Below are positions 1 through 6,746 of a stretch of DNA of 64,000 nucleotides, one piece after another (position 1 is the first letter of the stretch; each line of letters starts with the position of its first letter). The stretch comes from Synechococcus sp. AG-670-F04 (GTDB lineage: Bacteria; Cyanobacteriota; Cyanobacteriia; PCC-6307; Cyanobiaceae), in NCBI GenBank assembly GCA_003211515.1, contig QCSN01000008.1, positions 1 through 64,000 on the forward strand, written 5' to 3'. Made by a program: the position numbers and the translations under genes. The notes under the pieces are model-generated. The model saw only the letters and a list, made by a program, of their open reading frames with translations. It was not told the origin of the DNA and ran no database searches.

Positions 1-370
1 TTCCGACAAGGTCCCACCAGAGGGGCCATGCACCGAGAAAAGGCAGTGAGGTCACGTCTTCCCCACGACTGCGGATTGTTCGGCGGATCGAAGGGATGTC
101 ATGACGAACATGGGATCCGGGCAGCAGAAACAGTGGAATCAGCCAGGAGGACTGCAATGGAGAGGAAAAATCGGAACCGGAGGTGAGAGCATCCAGCTGA
201 ACAGGCGACGCACGAACCAGCGCAAGCGTCTCGGCAACGTCAAGCAGGCAGTCCGGAACGATGCCCCCTGGACGACCATGAACAACAAGACGAAGAGCAC
301 GACAACCCTGATGGGAGACCTGTTTCCGTAACAATGGCCACGGATCAGAGGCCGTCGCAGCTGATCTCAT
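1..370 (-). CDS. CbiX-family sirohydrochlorin chelatase, partial (runs off the left edge)
   Basis: A minus-strand frame stays open from about 406 to the left edge. It encodes a CbiX-type chelatase N-terminus: a beta strand with a histidine (LVVHGRPGG), a mid-domain strand (LIPLFLLPGSH), then HVRHDIP. In this family, which inserts Fe or Co into sirohydrochlorin, the first histidine and the H-x-x-x-D-I-P histidine lie at the metal site. About 123 residues are visible and the C-terminus is outside the window. I chose the ATG at 370; an in-frame ATG at 406 would overlap the divergent small ORF at 398. Siroheme is the cofactor of NirA, encoded 450 bp away and divergently, so supplying that enzyme is a natural inferred role. 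The metal cannot be read from sequence. Confidence 0.72.
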   Translation of the reverse strand, partial: MRSAATASDPWPLLRKQVSHQGCRALRLVVHGRPGGIVPDCLLDVAETLALVRASPVQLDALTSGSDFSSPLQSSWLIPLFLLPGSHVRHDIPSIRRTIRSRGEDVTSLPFLGAWPLWWDLVG

Positions 371-397
371 AGTTGAATTCTGTCGTCTAAACGACTC

Positions 398-571
398 ATG
401 CCTCATCGCCGTTATTCCCGTCGTCATCGACTGGAGAGCAAGTCGGCCAGATCTCGCGAGCCGCGTTTCCAAAGCGAGCTGGACCGAGACTTTGCTGCAA
501 TGAAGCGGGTTTGGCAAATGATCCGACAAGGCGCCGTGCGCATGGTTGGCGAGATTGGACGCCAATATTGA
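398..571 (+). CDS. small basic hypothetical protein (57 aa)
   Basis: ATG at 398 to TGA at 571 encodes 57 residues. The N-terminus is very rich in Arg, His and Lys (MPHRRYSRRHRLESKSARSR), followed by a likely amphipathic helix (RDFAAMKRVWQMIRQGAVRMVGEIG). GC content matches the GC-rich genes here, whereas the DNA just downstream turns AT-rich, which supports a real gene. It is divergent from the CbiX-type gene, with 27 bp between the chosen starts. I do not recognise the family; the basic tail followed by a helix could suit nucleic-acid or membrane-surface binding, but that is a guess. Confidence 0.5.
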   Translation: MPHRRYSRRHRLESKSARSREPRFQSELDRDFAAMKRVWQMIRQGAVRMVGEIGRQY

Positions 572-673
572 CTCACGTGAAAGTGACTTTTAGGCGTTCG
601 TCTCGCACACAAGATGTAGCAGCGACAACAAAAACGGCAACGCCAGCCCGGGCTGAGAGCAATTTCGAAAACT

Positions 674-716
674 GTTCTTTTTGCTACCAATAAAAAGTTG
701 TCATGACCTGTAAAAA
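674..716 (+). promoter_or_regulatory. candidate NtcA-type promoter of nirA
   Basis: GTTCTTTTTGCTAC at 674-687 matches the NtcA consensus GTA-N8-TAC with one mismatch. TAAAAA at 711-716 lies 23 bp downstream, the usual spacing for the TAN3T -10 element of NtcA-activated promoters. A weaker half-matching site, TGTA-N8-AACA, is at 615-630. nirA is a known NtcA target in cyanobacteria; the assignment here is by pattern only. Confidence 0.42.
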
Positions 717-720
717 GAAG

Positions 721-749
721 ACAGCGTTCCTTCTTTTTTGAAACGCTGT
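721..749 (+). other. leader hairpin 1 upstream of nirA
   Basis: ACAGCGTT (721-728) pairs perfectly with AACGCTGT (742-749) across a pyrimidine-rich 13-nt loop. It begins just after the proposed -10, so it would form at the 5' end of the nirA transcript. No T-run follows, so it is not a typical terminator. Confidence 0.5.
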
Positions 750-763
750 TAGTCCCCATTATT

Positions 764-793
764 TTGATTGCTTATTCGTTGCTGAGCAATCAA
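764..793 (+). other. leader hairpin 2 upstream of nirA
   Basis: TTGATTGCT (764-772) pairs with AGCAATCAA (785-793), a perfect 9-bp stem with a 12-nt loop, ending 23 nt before the nirA ATG. It may affect mRNA stability or translation; the function is unknown. Confidence 0.5.
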
Positions 794-816
794 ATAAATA
801 TTTCCTCAATCTTCAC

Positions 817-2424
817 ATGACTACCAGCGCTTCATCAAGACCTTACTTAGAAGGCAAAAAACTCAACAAAATAGAAAAAAACAAAGCTGCCAAAGACGGC
901 TTGCTTGTTGGTAGTGAGATTGAAAAATTTGCTGAAATCGGCTGGGAAGAAGTTGATGAAACAGATTTACAGCTACGCCTTAAATGGTACGGAATGTTTT
1001 GGCGCCCAAAAACACCTGGGAAGTTTATGCTCCGCCTGAGAATTCCAAATGGGGTGGTCACATCGATGCAACTTCGAGTAATTGCATCGATAGTTGAACG
1101 TTACGGTGATAACGGAAGCTGTGACATTACTACTCGACAAAATTTACAACTAAGGGGTGTCTTATTAGGTGATTTACCTGAAATTCTTAAACGACTTAAA
1201 GAGGCTGGTTTAAGTACAATACAGTCAGGTTTTGACAACCCTCGTAATGTCACAGGCAATCCCCTCGCAGGAATTGATCCCCATGAAATAATAGACACCC
1301 GCCCATATACGACCGAGCTACAGAATTTTCTAACTAACAATTGCGAGGGCAATCCCGAATTTTCTAATTTGCCAAGGAAATGGAATACCGCTGTTGCCGG
1401 CGCCAAAGATAATTTTTTACTGCATAATGATATTATTTTCCACCCGGTTGAATTGGATGGTGTAATGGGGTTCAGTGTTTGGATTGCAGGAGTTCTATCC
1501 TCTCAATTGAACGCCTATGCCATCCCACTAAATGCTTGGGTTAAACCAAACCAAATCTGCGAAATCACTGAAGTAGTTATCAAGATTTGGCGCGATAATG
1601 GTGAACGAGATAAACGTCCTAAAGGAAGGTTTAGATTATATTTGGACAACATAGGCCTTGAAAGTTTTAGGTCAATGGTTGAAGAGCGCTTCGGCCCTCT
1701 TACCCCTGATCCAGGATCAATTTTCGACGATCAGCCTCGTTCACATTATGGAATTCATCCTCAAAAACAAGAAGGTCAATTTTTTGCAGGCCTTCACGTA
1801 CCAGTCGGTCGACTTAAAGCTGAAGATCTGCAAGATCTAGCAACAGCAAGCTTACATTATGGTTCCGGTGAAGTAAGATTGACAGAAGAACAGAATGCTA
1901 TCATTGTAGGAATACCCGAACAAAAACTAGAATCTTTTAAAGTTGATCCACTCCTCAAACGTTTTCCACTTCATCCCCAAGCAATATCAGCGGGGACTGT
2001 TTCTTGCACAGGCAACACATACTGTGGATTTGCTCTCACCAATACTAAAGATCAGGCGCTTTTAGTTGCTGAAAAACTTGACTCCGAGCTTGAGTTGCCA
2101 AAACATGTGAAAATTCATTGGACTGGTTGTCCAAACAATTGTGGACAAGCAGATATGGGGTCAATTGGTTTAACTGGTACAAAGGCTAAAAACAGTGAAG
2201 GTGTTATGGGTGAAGGTTATAAGATCACTATTGGAGGCTCGCAAGGATCAAATCCAATGATGGGATCCCTTCTTCACAAAGCAATTCCTGCCGAAGACAT
2301 CCATTCAGTTCTTAAGGGTTTACTTCTTGAAAAATTTGATGCCAAAATAAAATCGAAACCAAGCTTAGGAAATGAAGGTGGTACTGACTTCTTCTCTCGA
2401 TTCATGAATCATATAAGCAATTAA
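817..2424 (+). CDS. nirA: ferredoxin-nitrite reductase
   Basis: The 535-residue protein reduces nitrite to ammonium with six electrons from ferredoxin, using siroheme and a [4Fe-4S] cluster. The cluster ligands are visible as C397-x5-C403 and C438-x3-C442 (CTGNTYC and CPNNC). The N-terminal half has the ferredoxin-like repeat of the nitrite/sulfite reductase family around residues 68-115, ending in ITTRQNLQLRG. Length fits the family. The start at 817 follows a leader with two hairpins and a candidate NtcA promoter. A hairpin follows the stop, then an FNT channel gene. The coding sequence is strikingly AT-rich compared with most genes here and prefers A/T third positions, which suggests different ancestry or relaxed GC pressure. 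Confidence 0.96.
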   Translation: MTTSASSRPYLEGKKLNKIEKNKAAKDGLLVGSEIEKFAEIGWEEVDETDLQLRLKWYGMFWRPKTPGKFMLRLRIPNGVVTSMQLRVIASIVERYGDNGSCDITTRQNLQLRGVLLGDLPEILKRLKEAGLSTIQSGFDNPRNVTGNPLAGIDPHEIIDTRPYTTELQNFLTNNCEGNPEFSNLPRKWNTAVAGAKDNFLLHNDIIFHPVELDGVMGFSVWIAGVLSSQLNAYAIPLNAWVKPNQICEITEVVIKIWRDNGERDKRPKGRFRLYLDNIGLESFRSMVEERFGPLTPDPGSIFDDQPRSHYGIHPQKQEGQFFAGLHVPVGRLKAEDLQDLATASLHYGSGEVRLTEEQNAIIVGIPEQKLESFKVDPLLKRFPLHPQAISAGTVSCTGNTYCGFALTNTKDQALLVAEKLDSELELPKHVKIHWTGCPNNCGQADMGSIGLTGTKAKNSEGVMGEGYKITIGGSQGSNPMMGSLLHKAIPAEDIHSVLKGLLLEKFDAKIKSKPSLGNEGGTDFFSRFMNHISN

Positions 2425-2447
2425 ATTACACGTAAAAATTTTGAATT

Positions 2448-2472
2448 CGTGGCGCTTCGTTTTGAAGCCACG
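2448..2472 (+). terminator. hairpin after nirA
   Basis: CGTGGCGCTTC (2448-2458) pairs with GAAGCCACG (2464-2472) with a 2-nt bulge and a 5-nt loop, 24 bp after the nirA stop. No T-run follows, so it may be a weak terminator or an mRNA 3'-end stabiliser. Confidence 0.4.
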
Positions 2473-2560
2473 GATCTACAAAACCCGACCAACCACATTC
2501 CTTTGTGATGGCTATTCACCAAAGTGCTTTTTCTCCCACTGTCAACTACTTGAGCCCCAG

Positions 2561-2607
2561 AGGTCGGGCTGATCCGTTTTTAACACTCGAAGCTGAGGCT
2601 CCGACCT
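2561..2607 (+). other. inverted repeat in the leader of the FNT gene
   Basis: The 220-bp nirA-FNT spacer holds a 7-bp inverted repeat, AGGTCGG (2561-2567) and CCGACCT (2601-2607), enclosing 33 nt that include a T-run at 2576-2581. It ends 37 bp before the FNT start. It could be an operator or a folded leader; nothing shows which. Confidence 0.3.
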
Positions 2608-2644
2608 GATTCCGTCCTTTACTTCAACATTTCCAATACAACCG

Positions 2645-3535
2645 ATGGATTACGTTCTTCCCAATGAACTTGTCGATGGCATGATTGGTGCCGGTGGCAA
2701 GAAAGCTACTGTCAGCGTCAAAGACTTACTACTGCGAGGTTTTTATTCAGGGGCAATCCTTGGCCTTGCTGTCATTCTTGCTCTGACAGTAGGTCTCACC
2801 AGCAAAAACCCTTGGCTTGGTTCTTTCCTCTTCCCCTTCGGCTTCGCAAGCATCGTGCTGTTTGGCATGGAGCTGGTCACCGGTAACTTTGCACTTCTAC
2901 CGATGGCGACATGGGCGGGCAAGACCACTTGGAAAGCGACGTGGAGAAACTGGGCTTGGGTATGGTTCGGCAATTGGATTGGCACTGCTGTTGCAGCGGG
3001 CTTAATGGCCATCAGCCTTACAAGTGGTGGAACAGTGGATCCTGCTTCAGCAGCTGATGGAGGAGGTATGTGGCAACAGGTAGCTGCAAAAATCATTGCT
3101 TTAAACAAAGCCAATGTCATTGTCAAATACGAAAATCTTGCAGGGCTTGGCTTCTTTCTTGCCATTGTTCGCGGTGTGATCGCTAACTGGCTTGTATGCC
3201 TTGGAGTGACAATGGCGTTGGTCAGTAAAAGTGTCCCAGGGAAAATTCTTGCTTGTTGGCTGCCAATCACGGCTTTCCAATCGATGGGCATGGAACACAT
3301 TGTTGTCAATCAGTTTCTGCATACAGCAGGACCCCTGCTTGGTTCTGGAGTGCCCTTCTGGAAATGCATCTTCTGGAACTTTTTCCCAGTTACAATTGGA
3401 AACATCATCGGTGGGATGGTCTTCATTGGTATGCTGTTTTACAGTACACATCGCACCAAAATGGAGAATGTACTTCCTCCAGAACATGATGAAAAACTTG
3501 AGCGCGAACTCGCTGCAGAACTTGGTGCTCGCTGA
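2645..3535 (+). CDS. formate/nitrite transporter (FNT) family channel
   Basis: This 296-residue membrane protein belongs to the FocA/NirC family of pentameric anion channels. Six hydrophobic segments are visible. FNT landmarks are the stretch after helix 2 (FGMELVTGNFALLP), the WVWFGNWIG helix, and H218 in MGMEHIVVNQF, which corresponds to the conserved central-pore histidine. The C-terminus is short and charged. Its place directly after nirA suggests nitrite as substrate, with formate or other small monovalent anions possible. A HEAT-repeat gene follows after 9 bp, so the two are probably co-transcribed. The substrate is inferred from context. Confidence 0.88.
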   Translation: MDYVLPNELVDGMIGAGGKKATVSVKDLLLRGFYSGAILGLAVILALTVGLTSKNPWLGSFLFPFGFASIVLFGMELVTGNFALLPMATWAGKTTWKATWRNWAWVWFGNWIGTAVAAGLMAISLTSGGTVDPASAADGGGMWQQVAAKIIALNKANVIVKYENLAGLGFFLAIVRGVIANWLVCLGVTMALVSKSVPGKILACWLPITAFQSMGMEHIVVNQFLHTAGPLLGSGVPFWKCIFWNFFPVTIGNIIGGMVFIGMLFYSTHRTKMENVLPPEHDEKLERELAAELGAR

Positions 3536-3544
3536 GGCAGCATT

Positions 3545-4267
3545 TTGAAGCCTTCTGAAGAAGCTTCCCTGTGGGAGAGTTTGTCACAATCAAGGCGTAA
3601 ACCATTAGACCCATTTTGGCTGGGAGAGATTTACTCTCCCAGCCTTTCTATTGATTTGAGGCTTGCGGTTTGTGAAAAGCTAGGAATGCTTGCAGAACTA
3701 GGATGGCCTCACATCAAAAAACTAATTGATCAACATGGTCCTAAACAGGAACTTATATTATCAGCAGGCCTTTGCCATCAACCAAATGCGCGTGATTGGC
3801 TTTTAAGCCAACTGAAAGCAAAGGATGAAACTATTGTCCTTACAGCTCTTGAAGCACTTGGCTGCTGGGGAGCTGATGTCCCCCAATCAATTGTGGAAGA
3901 AAGTCTGGTCCATCCGTCCCACAAGAGAAGACTTGCAGGACTCCAAATGCTCACCTTCCGTGCCCATCTCTTGAGCGATAGCCAATTGCTGCAACTCTGT
4001 GAAGAACCGCTCGCAGATTTTCGAGATGCAGTGGCGATTGCTGCAGTCAGACTCTTACAACGCCGAGATGGATCTATCATCTCAGAACGCTTGACAGCAA
4101 TTAGCCTACACGGTTCAGATGCTCTCGCTAAAGCTGCTTTACTGGCATTGGGCTGCATAGCTACGCCAACAAGCCAAAAATGTCTTTTAGAATTAAGCAA
4201 AAGCTTGCCTGAAGGTGAACGTCGCGAGCAAGCATTGAAACAACTAGGACAACAATTTCGAAATTAA
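3545..4267 (+). CDS. HEAT-repeat protein linked to nitrite genes
   Basis: This 240-residue all-helical protein has repeated units of about 30 residues (for example TIVLTALEALGCWGADVP and FRDAVAIAAVRLLQRRDG), typical of HEAT or PBS-lyase-type scaffolds. No catalytic motif is evident. The TTG start at 3545 lies 9 bp after the FNT stop; the next in-frame ATG would remove nearly 50 residues. Linkage to nirA and the FNT gene suggests a protein-protein role in nitrite uptake or reductase maturation, comparable to accessory proteins known from other cyanobacterial nir loci. That is inference. A perfect terminator hairpin follows. Confidence 0.72.
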   Translation: MKPSEEASLWESLSQSRRKPLDPFWLGEIYSPSLSIDLRLAVCEKLGMLAELGWPHIKKLIDQHGPKQELILSAGLCHQPNARDWLLSQLKAKDETIVLTALEALGCWGADVPQSIVEESLVHPSHKRRLAGLQMLTFRAHLLSDSQLLQLCEEPLADFRDAVAIAAVRLLQRRDGSIISERLTAISLHGSDALAKAALLALGCIATPTSQKCLLELSKSLPEGERREQALKQLGQQFRN

Positions 4268-4269
4268 AA

Positions 4270-4289
4270 ATCTGGGGTTCCCCCCAGAT
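4270..4289. terminator. hairpin between convergent HEAT and cynS genes
   Basis: ATCTGGGG (4270-4277) and CCCCAGAT (4282-4289) form a perfect 8-bp stem with a 4-nt loop between two convergent genes, flanked by an A-run on the left. It fits a bidirectional terminator. Confidence 0.7.
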
Positions 4290-4329
4290 CAAACATCTAA
4301 TCGTCAACTCCTATTACATAAGAAATTAA

Positions 4330-4764
4330 TTACCACTTTTTATAGGGTAGGAACTTGCCACACATCGTGATCGAAACTCGATCCCCTTTGGGATCCTCAA
4401 TTTTTTCAACGTCCAAGGTAAAGTCAATTGCGCTCATAATGCCATCTCCGAACTTTTCTTGAATTACATCTTTCATTGGCATCCCGTAAACCTGCATGAT
4501 CTCATAAAAGCGATAGATAAGCGGGTCAGTCGGAATGACAGGATCCAAACTTCCCTTAGTGGGAAATTCTTGAATTGCTGCAGTTACATCTGGTTCAAGA
4601 GATAGCAATTCAGCAAGTTTATCAGCCTCCTCTTTTGATGCCGTGGCCTGACCGTAAAACAAAGAGGCAATCCAAACCTCGTCAAGCCCAAGCGCTGATT
4701 CTAAGTCAGCGAAACTCATACCTTTGGCTTTCTTTGCTGCCATAAGAGTTGCCGTAACATTCAT
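4330..4764 (-). CDS. cynS: cyanate hydratase (cyanase)
   Basis: This 144-residue enzyme converts cyanate and bicarbonate to ammonia and CO2, giving access to cyanate nitrogen. The N-terminal half is a helix-turn-helix-like fold. The C-terminal catalytic domain contains YRFYE and FGDGIMSAI. The triad known from E. coli CynS (Arg, Glu, Ser) corresponds to R85, E88 and S111, all present. The gene lies within the nitrogen block but on the opposite strand to nirA. About 200 bp upstream, 4961-4974 read on the minus strand is GTA-N8-TGC, one mismatch from an NtcA site but without a convincing -10. No cyanate transporter gene is in the window. Confidence 0.95.
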   Translation of the reverse strand: MNVTATLMAAKKAKGMSFADLESALGLDEVWIASLFYGQATASKEEADKLAELLSLEPDVTAAIQEFPTKGSLDPVIPTDPLIYRFYEIMQVYGMPMKDVIQEKFGDGIMSAIDFTLDVEKIEDPKGDRVSITMCGKFLPYKKW

Positions 4765-5022
4765 GATGTTTGGTGTTTTAGCTGGTTGGTGAAAAACTGC
4801 CTTTTAAAGCAGTAATTCGAAGCTCTCGCAATCCAGGAGAACAAATTGAAGCAACAGCTACGAAATTCACTGCTTACGCGTCGTTTTTCAGCAGCAGTTG
4901 CAACTGCACGCAATTACCACAAATGCTGAAATAAGTGAAAAACAATTAATGCACAAAAATGCAATCGATGCTACAAAAATTTATGACTTTGATGGCTCGT
5001 GTCTTGTGCAGCTGGCGTCCAG
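4765..5022. other. AT-rich intergenic region upstream of cynS
   Basis: No ORF is supported here. The DNA is AT-rich with A-runs and should carry the cynS promoter. One near-NtcA half-palindrome is at 4961-4974. Base composition becomes GC-rich from about 5000, where a possible gene remnant begins. Confidence 0.4.
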
Positions 5023-5100
5023 ATAATTCACTACTCCGAGAACGTCTCTACTACGCCGAAGGACGGCATCATCCTCACCATCCCCGTCACGGAACCCTGA
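5023..5100 (+). pseudogene. possible remnant of an Hsp20-type C-terminus
   Basis: A short frame ending at TGA 5098-5100 reads IIHYSENVSTTPKDGIILTI then PVTEP. ENV-x-KDG-x-LTI-P resembles the last beta strands of small heat-shock proteins (alpha-crystallin fold). Composition here is GC-rich like coding DNA, whereas the flanks are AT-rich, and no start or upstream domain is present. It may be the decayed tail of a lost gene. Identification rests on a short motif only. Confidence 0.25.
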
Positions 5101-5152
5101 AGGGTCTGGACGTCTGCGCTAACAGTTAAATTAAGGTGTAAAAATTGTTACT

Positions 5153-5173
5153 CAGCAGTACCGCTTGCTGCTG
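5153..5173 (+). other. small hairpin before the TrpD2-like gene
   Basis: CAGCAG (5153-5158) pairs with CTGCTG (5168-5173) with a 9-nt loop, ending 13 nt before the GTG start. It is a short stem and may be chance. Confidence 0.25.
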
Positions 5174-5186
5174 AACATCCGCCTAA

Positions 5187-6272
5187 GTGACTCAGGTCGC
5201 CGTGACTCTCAGCCCGCCAACAGGGAAGGAGCGCTTCAAACAGCATCTCCGCAAGGTTGGCAGTGGCGAACACACCAGCCGGGGTTTGTCACGGCTAGAA
5301 GCCGCTGATGCTCTTGAGCTCATCCTTCACGAAGAGGCCACTCCTGCTCAAATCGGAGCCTTCCTGATTGCCCATCGCATCCGGCGGCCAGAACCCCAGG
5401 AGCTCGCCGGGATGCTCGACACATACCGCGACTTGGGTCCGGTTCTGAAATCTGCGGCAGGTGCCACTCCTCCAGTGTGTTTTGGCATGCCGTTTGACGG
5501 CCGAACACGCACAGCACCCATCTATCCCCTCACCGCGCTCGTTCTTCTCGCAGCAGGGCAACCGGTGGTCCTGCAAGGTGGCTCCCGTATGCCGATCAAA
5601 TACGGAGTCACAGCTCAGGAACTCTTCAAGACCCTTGGCCTCGATCTGTCAGGAGTAGCGATCGAAGACGTTCAAAAGGGCTTCGAGGCCCATGGTTTTG
5701 CTTTGTTGCACCAACCCGAGCATTTTCCGCTCGCGGAAAGCCTGATCAGTTACCGGGAAGACCTAGGAAAACGTCCACCAGTTGCCAGCCTGGAGCTCCT
5801 CTGGACTGCTCATCAAGGTGAGCATCTGCTGGTGAGTGGCTTTGTCCATCCCCCTACAGAGAGTCGAGCCTGGGATGCCCTGCATCAGGCAGGTGAAACC
5901 AATCTGGTCACCGTCAAAGGGCTGGAAGGCGGTACAGATCTTCCGATCGGACGAGCCTGCATCACAGCAACCGTGACCGATGGCATCCCCGAACGGAAGA
6001 TCCTTCACCCTCGAGACCATGGCTGCCACGAAAAGGATGTGGAATGGACAAATCTGGAGACTTGGACCGAACAAGCTGAAAATGCGTTGGACAACAAAGG
6101 GCCTCTCTGCAGTGCCACCCGCTGGAACGCAGGGGCGTACCTCTGGCTCAGCGGGCAGGCCAGCGATTTGGCATCCGGAATCAACTCTGCGGAATCCTTG
6201 ATCCAAAGCGGAGCAGCCCGTGCCGTGCTGGATCAACTCCGCAGCTGGCGCAGCACCTTCTCCATTCGATAA
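5187..6272 (+). CDS. anthranilate phosphoribosyltransferase-like protein (TrpD2/YbiB type)
   Basis: This 361-residue protein has the nucleoside-phosphoribosyltransferase class III fold: an N-terminal helical domain (about residues 35-90, with LELILHEEATPAQIGAFLIAHRIR) and a phosphoribosyl-binding domain. The GTGGD loop of true TrpD, which binds PRPP, is replaced by a CFGMPFDGRTRTAP region, so anthranilate activity is doubtful. YbiB-type relatives are reported to bind nucleic acid. The start is GTG at 5187 (MTQVAV). The 3' end overlaps the convergent GNAT gene by 40 bp. Confidence 0.75.
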   Translation: MTQVAVTLSPPTGKERFKQHLRKVGSGEHTSRGLSRLEAADALELILHEEATPAQIGAFLIAHRIRRPEPQELAGMLDTYRDLGPVLKSAAGATPPVCFGMPFDGRTRTAPIYPLTALVLLAAGQPVVLQGGSRMPIKYGVTAQELFKTLGLDLSGVAIEDVQKGFEAHGFALLHQPEHFPLAESLISYREDLGKRPPVASLELLWTAHQGEHLLVSGFVHPPTESRAWDALHQAGETNLVTVKGLEGGTDLPIGRACITATVTDGIPERKILHPRDHGCHEKDVEWTNLETWTEQAENALDNKGPLCSATRWNAGAYLWLSGQASDLASGINSAESLIQSGAARAVLDQLRSWRSTFSIR

Positions 6273-6700
6273 CGCACAAAGCTCACCCCAGCGATTTCAA
6301 TGGTCTCCGGGGCGATCAATTGCCAGCCCCTACCTATCAGCAAAGGGCGACTCATGGCACTGGCCTCCGTTGAGAGACGCTCAATACCGTGATCTCTGGC
6401 ATCCCGCTCGATCTGTTCCAGGAGAATGGATCCATGGCCCTGACGAGCGGCACATCCGCGGCAGTACAGCAGCGCCAGACGAGCCTTTGGATAACGAATG
6501 GCAAACGCCTCGTCCCGACCGCTGATCCAGCCACGTCCCTCATGAAACGAGCGATCGAGAACCCCCGGCAACCAAGCCAGTGCCGCCCAAGCTCTCACCT
6601 GCTCTGGGGTGTAAAGCACCCCTGCCTGGCTTTCAACCGCGTCGGCATAGATCTCCCGTAAGAGGGGATGGTCGCTGGAACGAATCGGACGCAGGACCAT
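6233..6700 (-). CDS. GNAT-family N-acetyltransferase
   Basis: About 155 residues starting MVLRPIRSSD, the usual GNAT opening strand. The acetyl-CoA loop is visible as AARQGHGSILLEQIE (R/Q-x-x-G-x-G/A pattern), followed by a strand before LIGRGWQ, typical of the motif B end. The frame extends 40 codons upstream, but that would run into the divergent MFS gene, and M at 6700 gives a normal N-terminus. The acceptor substrate cannot be inferred. The last 40 bp overlap the TrpD2-like gene tail to tail. Confidence 0.75.
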   Translation of the reverse strand: MVLRPIRSSDHPLLREIYADAVESQAGVLYTPEQVRAWAALAWLPGVLDRSFHEGRGWISGRDEAFAIRYPKARLALLYCRGCAARQGHGSILLEQIERDARDHGIERLSTEASAMSRPLLIGRGWQLIAPETIEIAGVSFVRYRMEKVLRQLRS

Positions 6701-6746
6701 GACCAGAGCCTGTGGGAGTGTGTGATCGATCGATACTCGCCCCGCT

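Noticed and set aside
101-331. Plus-strand ORF of 76 codons at the left edge
   Set aside because: It is antisense to the CbiX-type gene, whose residues match a known fold; the plus-strand translation has no recognisable features.
2743-3309. 188-codon minus-strand ORF
   Set aside because: It lies antisense inside the FNT channel gene; the FNT frame has clear family motifs.
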